A stretch of 64,000 nucleotides of DNA, from positions 1-64,000 of the forward strand of contig JASWJB010000247.1 in the NCBI GenBank assembly GCA_032433595.1. The letters run 5' to 3'. Shown one piece after another: positions 1 to 9,698 of this stretch (positions within the stretch are counted from its first letter, which is position 1; every line of letters starts with the position of its first letter). This DNA is from Conoideocrella luteorostrata (lineage: Eukaryota > Ascomycota > Sordariomycetes > Hypocreales > Clavicipitaceae). The notes beneath the pieces are model-generated. The model saw only the letters and a list, made by a program, of their open reading frames with translations, was not told the DNA's origin and searched no databases. The translations under genes and the position numbers were made by a program.

Positions 1-381
1 GTAAAAGTAATACTCCGTACTCTGGCATTCATAGTACATAAGGGTTAACAAAGTATGCAGCCCGACGTGAGGCACCGATCAACCCGCCAGCCGGTCTAGA
101 CGCGCGCACCTTATGATTTTGTTCAATATCCAATACCTTGGGTTGTAACTACAGCCGGGATACTTAGTTTGGTGCATCATTGTGCGGGTTTCCTGCCTAC
201 AACCCCTCTTGAAGCCCTCAAGTATGCTAGTTAGCAACTATAGATGTTGCTTAGTCAATAATTCACATCACCTGATACATCTTCAATTAAAGGAATATAT
301 TGTCGTCTGTATTGGACTACACCTAGCAAAACGCCCCTTTAATTTACATGGATTACTCTTATTTTCCTTTTGAGTTCGTCC
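1..381. other. Left edge, no gene seen
   Basis: This is the 3' flank of the short-chain dehydrogenase gene that ends at 382 on the minus strand. Short open frames exist on both strands, but none has a recognisable motif or start context. If the metabolic cluster continues to the left, its next member lies outside the window. Confidence 0.6.
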
Positions 382-1211
382 TTATACGCAACGAGCGCCG
401 TCGACAAGAACCTCAATACCACTGATGATAGAGCTGGCGGGCTCGGCAAGGAAGAGGGCAACGTTGGCAACGTCAGAAGGCTCAACGAGGCGGCCAATGG
501 GGATGGCCTCACACTTGGCCTTGATGATATCAGCGGGGACAGGGCCGTCGGCAATGCCAGCGAACTTGTTGAGCAGAGGAGTGTTGCCGGACGTGGGGCA
601 TATGGTATTGAAGCGGAGCTGGTCACGGGCGAACTCGAGGGCCATGGACTTGGTGGCAGACGAGACGGCAGCCTTGGTCGCGTTGTACCAGGTTTGGGTC
701 GGGCCCGGGCGGATTGCGTTCTCACTGGAAATGACAACGGTCGAGCCTGGGCCAATCTTCTTCATCTCCGGGACGAGGATCTTGGAGGCGAGGTAGACGC
801 TCTTGACGTTGACGTCAAACAAACGGATATACTCCTCAGTGGTGACCTCAATGCCCGACTTGTTGGGGTACGACCAGCCGGCGTTGTGAACGACAACGGA
901 AGGGGCCTGTCCGAACTTGGCAACAGATATCTCGAGCTACAAGGGACGACCCGGTCAGCAAACAGAGGAGGGTTTGAGCTGTCGTGATAATCTGTACTTA
1001 CAGCCTTCACCCAGGTGGCCTCCTCAGCAACGTTGCCCTTGATCTGGTAGACCTGAGTCTCGGGGTACCCAGCAACCGGCCCATCGACGGCCTGCAGGTC
1101 AAGGCCAAGGACTCGAGCACCCTCGCGAACGAAGGTCTCAAGAATTCCTCGTCCGAAGCCCTGGGTCGAGCCAGAGACAAGTGCGATCTTGCCTTCTAAA
1201 CGACCTGGCAT
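382..1211 (-). CDS. Short-chain dehydrogenase/reductase (SDR), 254 aa
   Basis: This is an NAD(P)(H)-dependent oxidoreductase of the classical SDR family. Exon 1 is 1211-1002, the intron is 1001-937 (65 bases, GTAAGT..TAG) and exon 2 is 936-382; the phase is exact and the length of 254 residues is normal for the family. The nucleotide-binding turn SGSTQGFGRG lies at about residues 13-22 (first T replaced by S). HNAG is at 87-90, the structural Asn at 113, the catalytic Ser near 141, and YNATK gives Tyr154 and Lys158. An upstream in-frame ATG at 1223 would add four residues. It is divergent from the P5C reductase at 2264, with a shared 1 kb promoter holding two CTCGGNCCG motifs. Its substrate cannot be read from the sequence; in this context a hydroxy or keto derivative of a proline-like compound is an inference. 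Confidence 0.88.
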
Positions 1212-1412
1212 GATGGCAATCAAGTTATAAGCGATGTTGACGAAGGCGAAGACGAAGACAAGGAACGGGTTGGCTGAGAGAGAGGTAATGGGAAGGAAGA
1301 ATGATGATGGAATTTCTTTGTTTCATGACTTGGTATAATATTTCATATGGAATTCTGCCCGCAAAGTTCAGCCAAGCTCTTCGCTCTGGCATGGTTGCGG
1401 GTTGCTCCGCAT

Positions 1413-1421
1413 CTCGGGCCG
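1413..1421 (+). promoter_or_regulatory. CTCGGNCCG operator-like site, SDR side
   Basis: The site reads CTCGGGCCG and lies about 200 bases upstream of the SDR start (1211, minus strand). It is one of nine exact matches in the intergenic DNA of the cluster. Confidence 0.5.
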
Positions 1422-2040
1422 AAATACAGTTGGGAGTTCGGCGGGCCAGTAGTTCAGAGTTCGGCCCGCCAGACAGACGGCTCATATCTACCCTCACTTC
1501 TGGTTCTGGGCTACTTGCCCATTGCCCCTCAACGCCTCGTCGGCTCGCCGGTGGGGTAATGCCAGCCAAGCAAGACTCTCACTGACAGTTCGTCCGTGCG
1601 GCACGGCATGGGCACCAACGTCCTTCGCATGATTTCGGTCCCAACTCCTGGCAATGTGACCTTGTGTCCCCGTGTCGTGCCACAGCCAGTCTCTTGGCTC
1701 GTCCATGCTGACCCGTGTCTGACAAGCGCAAGCCTTGCAAGTCACCCAAGGACCGACGCCCCGCCATTTGTTCGGCCCAAAATCATTAACAGGCTTCGTT
1801 GTTCTAGGATCTTCTATCATATTGTACGGGCTAAGCGTCTTACATCTGAGGTCAAAACACAAACTGTGCGGGCGGAGTGGGTAGTCCTCACATACGACCA
1901 TAATTCATGTTGCATCAATCTCTTGTACTGCCTCATTTACGTTCTGAATTCGAGAAACTTCTGTCTATCCCTACATGACGTAAGTTTTACAGTGGGCATC
2001 TGCTCTTTCGCCAAATATCGGAACGGGATAGAAAATAAAT

Positions 2041-2049
2041 CTCGGCCCG
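2041..2049 (+). promoter_or_regulatory. CTCGGNCCG operator-like site, P5CR1 side
   Basis: The site reads CTCGGCCCG and lies about 215 bases upstream of the first P5C reductase start at 2264. Confidence 0.5.
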
Positions 2050-2263
2050 GTTGACTGGGGTTGATACTTAACAAGACCGAGTATAACCCGAACCGTCCCA
2101 TACCGACCAGGTATATTGACAAATAGCGATGTAATACCAGCTATTTCCGTTCTTTAGATACTATACTAGAGAGTCTCTGTCTAACACGCATCGATACTAA
2201 TACGTGGACTAGTTCGGGATTGTTGGTCAAGATCTCATAGAGAGAAAGCAAGATTATGTTGCA

Positions 2264-3187
2264 ATGGCCGCGTCTCTAACGGGTAAGAAGCTTGCCTTCG
2301 TGGGAGGTGGGAATATGGCAGCGGCCATCATTGGTGGTCTGATTAAACAGGGAGTGGACACACAAAACATCTGTGTCTCAGAACCATGGGCTGTCACCTG
2401 TAACAAGCTGTCCGAGACAGGCGTCAAGACGACTTTGAGCAACACCAAAGCCACCATAGGCGCAGATGTGGTCATTATTGCAGTCAAACCGCAGGTCGCG
2501 AAAGCCGTCTGTGAGGAACTGGGCAAGACCTGGACCGGTGCTCCCGTTCTGCCTGTTGTTGTCAGCAACGCTGCGGGCATCACCTTGGACACCACGAAGC
2601 AATGGCTCACGACCGGCGATGGAAAGGTTCCACACGTTGTCCGAGCAATGCCTAATACCCCTGCGCTTCTAGGTGAAGGCGCTTCGGGAATCTACGCGGG
2701 CTCAGAGGTGGCTCCGGCAGAGCGGACCACGGTAACTATCTTACTGAGAAGCGTCGGCAAAACTGTCGAGTGGGTGGCCAAGGAAGAGCTTCTAGATGTT
2801 GTGACGGGTATATCTGGTATGTTAAATTTTCCGCCGCTCAATAATCTTGACCACAGCTAATTGAACGGAATAGGATCGGGACCTGCATACTTCTTTGGTC
2901 TGGTTGAGCATTTGGTGGCCAGTGCCGTGGCACTTGTGGTATCTCAGGAGCAGGCTACAAGGTTGGTTGCGCAGACCTGTCTCGGGGCTGGAAAAATGCT
3001 TGTTGAATCACTTACTAGCCCTGCACAGCTCCGTATCAATGTCACTAGTCTAAATGGGACAACAGATGCTGCGCTGCGATCTTTTCAAACGGCTGGGTTT
3101 CAGGACATTGTAGACATGGCTGTCAGAGCCGCGGTGTCAAGAGCCGCAGAGTTGAGCGACAATGCCCGATATGGAATGGAGCTATAG
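2264..3187 (+). CDS. Pyrroline-5-carboxylate reductase (copy 1), 288 aa
   Basis: The family reduces P5C to L-proline with NAD(P)H, the last step of proline synthesis. Exon 1 is 2264-2816, the intron 2817-2873 (57 bases, GTATGT..TAG) and exon 2 is 2874-3187. The join restores GISGSGPAYFF, the conserved core of the helical domain. The N-terminus carries the Rossmann motif FVGGGNMAAAIIGGL. Further family landmarks are VVIIAVKP, VVRAMPNTP and, near the C-terminus, the P5C reductase signature around VTSLNGTTDAAL. The length is normal. All key elements are present, so activity is likely. A genome normally has a separate housekeeping copy; its place beside proline-oxidising enzymes and a second paralogue (9699-10626) suggests a pathway-specific imine reductase or a P5C/proline cycle (inference). 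Confidence 0.93.
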
Positions 3188-3786
3188 GATGGTTGCAGCT
3201 TTGGGGAACTAAATAGCTTTCACCCTTTCGTATCAAAAGCAGATTGCTAAAATCTGGCCGTTCAGCGATAATTCCATGAATTATCATTTTATTCTCTCTA
3301 CTTCAACTAATAATAATAAAACAATTTGAGCAGTTAGAATTGGGTTCAGATATGCGTTTGGTACAGCTTCGAACAACTCATATTGGGAATAATTAGAGAC
3401 TTAGGAACAATGCTTGGTGAAGGTAGAATTGTAGAAGCTAAACATGACGCCTTGGTCCGGTTTGAGCTCCACTCTACATCGTACAGGCGCGTCCTTTCGT
3501 GCAAAGCATGCAAGACAAATTGTTAGCTGGATATTTAATCACGCGGCATCTCCACTGGACCACCAGAGCAGTTCGTCTATAGTTGAAACGCCACCAATTG
3601 GGTTCTGGTTCTCCTTTCTCACCGTTGGCTGTCCCTATGGCTTCTTTTTCCTTTTTTTTTTTTTTTTTTTTGGTTTGGCGACGTTTAGCTTCAAGATCTT
3701 CCGTTGCCATTCCAACCGCAGGGTCGGGCTTCTATAATAAGGCCAAGTACATCCAGCCATTGCTACTAAGCTGTAGAGTTTCCAGA
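3188..3786. other. Intergenic region with 20-base T tract
   Basis: AT-rich 3' flank of the first P5C reductase with several AATAAA-like polyadenylation candidates around 3305-3322. It is followed by the promoter of the flavin-reductase gene. A homopolymer of 20 T lies at 3652-3671. CTTGGTCCG at 3451-3459 differs from the cluster motif CTCGGNCCG at one position. No gene is supported. Confidence 0.5.
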
Positions 3787-4683
3787 ATGAGCTCCTCAAG
3801 TGCAGCATCTGCTGCTAAAGATGAATCTGAATACGAGATAATCGACCGCATTGTCGACTTTCAGAAGATTTAGGCAGGCCGTCCCGATCTTGACCTCGCC
3901 AGTGAGATTACGGTCACCAAGCAACCCAATCCCTCATGGAGTTACGGCGATGGTGTTAAAGATTACGATGCCTCCGCAAATACGCACCGAGAGATTGATC
4001 CGTACGCGGCCGACCGTCCAATGGTCAACAACTATCGTCTCTTGATATCAGGGATTGCACCACGTCCAATAGGATTCATCAGCACGGTTTCCGGCGATGG
4101 TAAAAGGAAGAATCTCTCTCCTTTTAGCTACTTTCAGGTGGTTGACCACGACCCACCAATTTTCATTGTGGGCTTTTCCTCGCGCCCCGGCCAAGAGAAG
4201 GATACGTTCCGGAATCTCAAAGAGTCTGGCGAGTGCGTCATCAACACCGTGTCGGAAAACATGATCGAGGCAGTTAATGCCTGTTCACTCGACGGTCCAT
4301 ACGGAATCTCTGGGTGGGATATTTCGGGGCTTCATGAGGCACCATCTGCCACTGTGAAGCCCTCGCGCGTGGAGGAGAGCGTTTTGTCAATTGAAGGTAA
4401 GGTGGTGGACATCAAGGAGTTTCAGGCACACTTTGAGGGATTGAGTGTGGCCGGACTGGTGCTTATCCAAGCTACCAGATTCTGGGCGCGGGACGGTGCG
4501 GTCAACGAGGATGCAAGCCATATTGATTTGGAGAAGCTTCGTCCTGTTGCGCAGCTGGGTGGCATGTCCTACGGCCGCATCACTTCTACTTTTGAATTGC
4601 CCAGGAGTAGATGGGCCGTTGAGCAACCCAGCAGCGGACTTCTGAAAAGCCTACAGAGCCTGGATCCAGACAGCAGGAAGTAG
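3787..4683 (+). CDS. Flavin reductase-domain protein, N-terminus cut by TAG
   Basis: The part from ATG 4021 encodes a complete flavin reductase-like (FMN-binding split-barrel) domain. Landmarks are LLISGIAPRPIGFISTVS, NLSPFSYFQVVDHDPP, GFSSRPGQEKDT and CVINTVSENM. Such proteins bind FMN and reduce flavin, or act as small flavoprotein oxidoreductases. The same frame starts at ATG 3787 (MSSSSAASAAKDESEY...) and reads as a plausible leader into the domain. It meets one stop, TAG at 3871-3873, codon 29. Codons after the stop (AGRPDLDLASEITVTKQPN) look like family N-terminal sequence, so the break seems real and recent. No credible intron removes it. Translation could restart at 4021 (220 aa, domain intact). 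A CAG to TAG change is the transition expected from RIP, but one site proves nothing. It may be a pseudogene, a strain allele or a readthrough gene. Confidence 0.75.
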
Positions 4684-4959
4684 GTTTAACTAGGAGCACG
4701 GCATGCGACACATTGAGAAGAAGAGCACGATGTTCCGCATCTCTCTGTCTCAACTCTCACAAACAAGTTTCATGGTACAGAGTAATCTGCATTATTTTGA
4801 AGTTAGATAGCCCTGAGACCACGTCTTTATGAGATGAGACGATTTGTGTAGGTCGCGAAAGACTTAATTCTATTGGCCAAAGCTTGGGTTTTTACAACTT
4901 CATCAAGTACAGACGAACGGAATAACGTTGATAGAAACAGGTCGACTTGGCGCGAGTAG

Positions 4960-6816
4960 TCAGGCCGACGAAAGCGTGAAAGGTAACAGGCGTCTGCGAA
5001 TCTCCTGACCCAGGCGAATACGCTCACTGGCAGCTCCACCTCTTCCCTCAAGAATAGTCTTGTTCTCCGTCGCTCGTCTGGCCAGGAACGGGAGACACTC
5101 CTTCAAGTCACCATAACTCATGGACTAGAATTGTGGATTCGTTAATTGGCGCCTCATAAAACAAAAGGTCTTGGGCATCTCACCTTAATCACAACAGGGA
5201 ACCCGCCTTCGGCTGCGATCGTGCCAGTTATCGTGTTCGTGAGATCATCCTTCATACCTGTAGGGAGTGAGTAAATATTTCGTTGCGTTATTGTTGATAG
5301 GCGTGGGAAAACATACCGTAGAGCTGACCAAATGCAATACTGCCAGCAACCTCTTTCGAAACCACCAGCTTCTTGCTGCTCTCCTTGCGCTCGGCCAATC
5401 CGTATTTCTCCAGCAGTTCGATGCCAAGATCGACGCTGATAGAGTTGTGTGTGGCGAAGACAGCACCAATTTGTGTCTGGCCAGTCTTTTTTACTTGTTC
5501 CGCAACCAGGGCGAGCGTCCGTTCTAGACCGCCGTTAAAACTGGCATCCGTCTCTGCCTTGGTTGCCCAAACAGGCCCTGGCCCTTTGCGGCCTTCCTTT
5601 TTCCACCTCTCGGCTTCAGTCACCATGTAAGCACCTCGGATTTGCTTGAAGAGGAGCTTGTACCCCTTCTTCTGAGCACGGCTGATCTGTTGTTCAAGCA
5701 ATTGAGGGTATCGCCGGAGGTAGGATTGGAACGAGGCGATACAAGTAGCAGGCCCATCCAGAGTGTTGTACTTCTGCATCAGCTCGTCGGTCAAGCTATC
5801 GATAACAGGCTGATACCACGATTGCTCAGCGTCGATGACGATGCGCACGTTGTTGACCCGGGCTTTTGACGCAATGGTCTCCATAACAGCACGCAATCCT
5901 AACAGCTGTCGTCGGTCTGCGTCCGTAACTCCATCGCCGCTCAACGCCGCCTCCCAGTCACCATCATGTGGCAAACCAGGATATGGCACATCCTTATCCA
6001 ACCCTTTCTTCTCTCTGGCCTTCAATATAGCATTTGATCCATGGTAGAGAGCAATTGGGTGCGGCAGCAGACCAGTAATCTTGATTCTTACCCAGAATCT
6101 GTTGTCACCAGACGTGGTATTCGCGTCGGGCCAAAGCTTTTTGGCCAGTTTTCCCTGGGACTCGATGGATGACAGCACGTGTTGAGTTTGTCCGGTGATC
6201 AACTTGGGATCTTTACTTGACCCATCGAGCTCTGCCTCGATGTTATAACCAAGAAGCGTGCCGATCTGGAGTTGGCGTAGATCTTCAATTTTGGGAATGC
6301 ACTCCTCAATTGATTCGCCACCGAGGAACTGGCTGAAGAAAGTCCGCATGATAAAGACGTGCGTTATGGACGAAATGATGGGGATTCTGGAGACAACGTT
6401 GTAGAGTCCCTCGCTCATGTCCACCCACGTTGGTGACGAACAGAATGCGAACGCACTAGATGTTTTCAGTTATTAACAAGTTTTCGTGTTTGGAGTCATA
6501 TGTCTTACATCCATCCCGAGACCAGTTTGCCTAATGGCACAATCGCAAGGGCCCTCAGATCCCTTGGGTCATCGGGCTGGTCGCTCTTCTTCGGCCTCAT
6601 CAACAGCAGCCCGACTGCTGCTACAGCTGTGCCTCCAACAGTGTAAATTGTTCGCTTGGAAGCGAACACTGAACTGGACACATCACTCGCGGAGCTCGTG
6701 AGTTGCGCGGCTTGATCGGTGAGCCACAATGGAGAGGAACGAAGTGTGCGCCGGGGAGCTAAGGTTGGGACACTTAGCTGAGGAAATCGCCTGAGTTGCG
6801 ACGCCCTTGGAATCAT
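4960..6816 (-). CDS. Proline dehydrogenase (proline oxidase), 561 aa
   Basis: This is an FAD enzyme of the inner mitochondrial membrane that oxidises L-proline to P5C. Exons run 6816-6509, 6455-5317, 5257-5184 and 5124-4960, with introns of 53, 59, 59 bases (GTAAGA, GTATGT, GTGAGA donors); the phase closes exactly. The Arg-rich N-terminus (MIPRASQLRRFPQL) resembles a mitochondrial presequence, followed by a hydrophobic stretch YTVGGTAVAAVGLLLM. Family landmarks in order: GGESIEECIPKIEDLR, GYNIEAELDGS, VIDAEQSWYQP, FKQIRGAYMVTEAERW, VFATHNSISVDLG, FGQLYGMKDDLTN and the C-terminal LPFLARRATEN with the paired Arg that holds the proline carboxylate. An upstream ATG at 6843 would add nine residues. 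It corresponds to A. nidulans prnD or yeast PUT1 in function. Hydroxyproline or another proline analogue is a possible substrate. Confidence 0.93.
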
Positions 6817-6939
6817 GCTGATATGATATACTCGAAATAACATAAACTGTAAGAGGAAATCTGGAGATTCACCTCAAACGTGCCTATTATTGGTATATAA
6901 TTGACCATCAATGGATGCAAAATTCTTCGTTAACGGCAC

Positions 6940-6948
6940 CTCGGTCCG
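6940..6948 (+). promoter_or_regulatory. CTCGGNCCG operator-like site
   Basis: The site reads CTCGGTCCG and lies 124 bases upstream of the proline dehydrogenase start (6816, minus strand). Confidence 0.5.
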
Positions 6949-7056
6949 GCAATTTGCAAGCAAGTAGCCTACCGTGCTTCTCAATCATATTTTTAGAGGC
7001 CCTGATGAATGTTGTACATTCCCAAGGTTAAATGTGCCGAGCTATCGCTCTCTATG

Positions 7057-7091
7057 GGATTCTCGGCCCGTCTGGGCCGGACCGAGAATCC
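7057..7091. promoter_or_regulatory. 35-base palindrome with two CTCGGNCCG sites
   Basis: The left arm GGATTCTCGGCCCG and the right arm, read on the minus strand as GGATTCTCGGTCCG, match at all but one position and point toward each other around a short spacer. The two motif copies are 7062-7070 and 7078-7086. The palindrome ends 112 bases before the P5C dehydrogenase ATG, a typical place for a dimeric or tetrameric Zn2Cys6 activator site. The arms extend the similarity beyond the 9-base core. Confidence 0.65.
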
Positions 7092-7202
7092 GAGCACGAC
7101 TCAGTCCATGGCACATTTATCATTATTTCAGGCCAACTCTCTAGGAAAATATTGTATTAGGTATCTATAGAGAATTTTCTTTTGCCTCCGAAAGCTCAGT
7201 CA

Positions 7203-8944
7203 ATGTTCACAATGTTTGCCGTCCACCAGTATCCCAAGCCATCAAACGCGGATGGGGTAAGTGATTTGGCATGGTTTGTTGCAGGCTCCAGCTTACCGGA
7301 TTTACTTTGTAGTTATTGTATGCTCCCGGTTCTGATGAACGAAAACTCCTCGTGGCTGCTCTGGCTGAGTTGGAGAAGACAACTGCCGGAATTCCTAGCA
7401 TCATCAACGGAGAACGAATCTATAGTGGTCGGAAGTCCTCCCAGATCAACCCATGGGACTGTAACGGACCCGCCTTGGCGGAGTATCACGAGGTGGCCGA
7501 AGAAACTGTGAAGAACAAGGCCATTCCAGGTGCTCTTGAGGCGAGGAAGGCATGGGCCAACATGCCATTCAACGAGCGGGCAGCCATCTACAAACGAGCG
7601 GCAAAGCTCGTAGAAACTCCCAAGTATCGATGGAGACTCATGGCAGCCACAATGATTGGGCAAGGAAAGACATGTGGGCAAGCCGACGGCGACTGCATAA
7701 CTGAAGTTATCGACACGCTCAACTTCCACGTCTACTTCTGCCATCAACTTTACCAACAACAACCCCCGAAGCAGTCGGACTCGGCATACAGCACGCTTGA
7801 CTATCGGCCGCTGGAAGGCTTTTTGTTAGCCATTTCACCCTTCAACTTCACTGCCCTCGGCGCACATATTGCATTTACTCCTGCCATTCTAGGGAATGTG
7901 GTCTTGTGGAAGCCCTCGCCAATGGCTGTCCTCTCCAACTACATTCTTTACCAGCTCATGGAGGAGGCTGGAATGCCCCCAGGCGTTATTCAGTTCCTGC
8001 CGGTAAAGGACCCCCGTGTGGTAGTTGACCCTGCCCTGGCCAGTGCAGACTTCTCCGGTCTCCATTACACTGGCTCTTCAGCTGTGCTCAAGAGTCTATG
8101 GGCAAAGATCGGTGGCAATGTGGACGTCTACAAGACTTTTCGTCGAGTGGTGGGCGAAAGCGGTGGCAAGAACTTTCATCTCATTCACAACTCATCCAAA
8201 GATGACGTGGACTGGATCGCATCGGCAGCCATTCGCTCGGCTTACGAGTTTCAAGGCCAGAAGTGCAGTGCACTGTCTCGATTATACGTACCCAGGTCAA
8301 TGTGGGAGCAAGGAGACCTGAAAAATGCACTAGTACGGGAAGCTGCCAAGATGACGCATGGCGATAATGTCAAGCAGCTTCATCACCCTCTGGGCCCAGT
8401 CGTGTCCGAGGTTTCTTTTGATAGGTTCAGCGAGTTCATCAAGAATGCACAAGAAGACGGCCATCAACTCATATACGGCGGGAAGCACGATAAGAGCAAG
8501 GGCTTCTTTGTCCAGCCAGCCATCTTCAAGGCCAATGCAGCCAAGGTAACCGAAAAGTCTGACATCCTTACGAGAGAATTCTTCGGCCCTCTATTCGCCG
8601 TGCTTACATATGACGATGCCTCGCCCACGGGCTTTGAAGATGTGTGTGACCTTGTCGATAGAACCAGCGAGTATGGACTAGCCGGCTCTGTCTTTGCCCG
8701 TGACAGGAATGCTGTGCACATCGCAAATGAAAGGCTACGGGACAGTGTGGGCATGTTTTGCATCAATGACAAGTGTACGGGTGCAGTGATCGGTGCCAAT
8801 CCCTTTGGCGGTGCGCGGGCGAGTGGCACAAACGATAAAGCCAACTCGGTCAATGTGCTCCTTCGGTTCTCAAGCATTCGTTGTGTCAAGGATTCGTTCC
8901 TGAGCAGCAGCAGCACATTGGACGCTTGCCACATCATTGATTGA
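7203..8944 (+). CDS. Pyrroline-5-carboxylate dehydrogenase, 561 aa
   Basis: This aldehyde dehydrogenase family enzyme oxidises glutamate semialdehyde (from P5C) to glutamate with NAD+. Exon 1 is 7203-7256, the intron 7257-7312 (56 bases, GTAAGT..TAG) and exon 2 is 7313-8944. The fold is complete: LEGFLLAISPFNFTA, GNVVLWKPSP, HYTGSSAVLKSLW, the general base Glu300 in VVGESGGKNFHLIH, the nucleophile Cys336 in GQKCSALSRLYVP, and the C-terminal PFGGARASGTNDKAN typical of P5C dehydrogenases. Exon 1 adds only 18 residues, and an in-frame stop at 7158-7160 blocks extension, so no mitochondrial presequence is visible. The stretch GQGKTCGQADGDCITEVIDTLNF departs from the usual family text, which hints at altered substrate choice. 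It counterparts A. nidulans prnC. Confidence 0.93.
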
Positions 8945-9698
8945 AATGGGCATAACAGCACAAATTACTATGTTAAACAGATGATGCTAGGGACTTTTTT
9001 GGTTTTTAATCTGCGCAAAAGCAACTTCCTCTATAATAAAATGCTTTGTTAGTTACTTGGCCAATATTTAAAATCAAGGTTTGGCGGTTTATTAAAATTT
9101 CTGACTGCCATAGCACCACCCAGCCAAATGATGAGAGTGTATGGAGATAGGAAGGTATTTTGGCGCACAATAAGTAGTTCGAGGCAAATGTAAAAGAACC
9201 TTAAGGACAATTCCAAGATTCTGCACACTTACATCAATGCGGTAGCCCTCGAAGTACCATTATGAGTGCTTGGCTTAGCGCAGAGACCTGTTCCAATATT
9301 GACTCTAGCACCATTCGCACCCACAGGTCTACTTCAAGGTCGAGAACATTATTTGCCCACTTGCAATAAACTACCCGTTAATGCAACTCATTCAATAATT
9401 CAAACTTGGTCGCCGTGGCGTTTTGGTGACAAAGTCTTTTCTCGGTCCGGCCTCCACCTCCGGGCCGAGACCCTCCGAATCGCCGTTGCCCGCGGTCGTC
9501 ATTGCATCGGCCAAGCTGCATACTTTTCACATCTGAGTTGAATATTACTTTATCCTTTTCTCTTATCTATTTATTTGTACCGCAGTACAAGAATCACTAT
9601 TCTGTTGTGAATCCATCTGTGATTGCAACTTCTACTCAACATCCCCAGGCCCAACGAGCACGTATCACTAGAGCGGCAATTGCACTGACCTTGGCAAC
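8945..9698. other. Intergenic, 3' flank and promoter of second P5CR
   Basis: There are AATAAA-like polyadenylation candidates near 9035-9043 after the P5C dehydrogenase stop. The right half is the promoter of the second P5C reductase and contains the paired motif at 9441-9469. A short open frame at 9266-9541 has no family features and is left out. Confidence 0.5.
9441..9469. promoter_or_regulatory. Palindrome with two CTCGGNCCG sites
   Basis: CTCGGTCCGG at 9441-9450 faces an inverted CTCGGCCCGG (9460-9469 on the minus strand) across a nine-base spacer. Copies of the 9-base core are 9441-9449 and 9461-9469. It lies about 230 bases upstream of the ATG at 9699 and is built like the palindrome at 7057-7091 but with a longer gap. 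Confidence 0.6.

Larger units (their letters stand above)
1212..2263. promoter_or_regulatory. Divergent promoter region, SDR / P5C reductase
   Basis: This 1 kb stretch has no convincing gene. It separates two divergently transcribed genes and holds two exact CTCGGNCCG sites (1413-1421 and 2041-2049). It also holds related GTTCGGC-type elements at about 1436-1447, 1459-1470 and 1770-1779. The density of CGG-type elements suggests control by a Zn2Cys6 factor. Confidence 0.55.
6817..7202. promoter_or_regulatory. Divergent promoter, proline dehydrogenase / P5C dehydrogenase
   Basis: This 386-base region separates the head-to-head genes of the two consecutive oxidation steps, a layout suited to co-regulation. 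It holds three exact CTCGGNCCG matches: one facing the proline dehydrogenase gene (6940-6948) and two forming a palindrome near the P5C dehydrogenase gene (7057-7091). Confidence 0.65.

Noticed and set aside
182..373. Small plus-strand open frame at the left edge
   Set aside because: No start context, motif or coding-like composition; it lies in the SDR 3' flank.
339..987. Long open frames on both strands over the SDR gene
   Set aside because: They are antisense or out-of-frame shadows of the SDR exons and have no family features.
1301..2054. Several short open frames between SDR and P5C reductase
   Set aside because: They overlap on both strands, lack domains and cover operator-like sites; the region reads as promoter.
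3853..3873. Intron removing the TAG in the flavin-reductase gene
   Set aside because: Available GT donors give either a 21-base intron or remove most of a coding-like leader; neither is credible.
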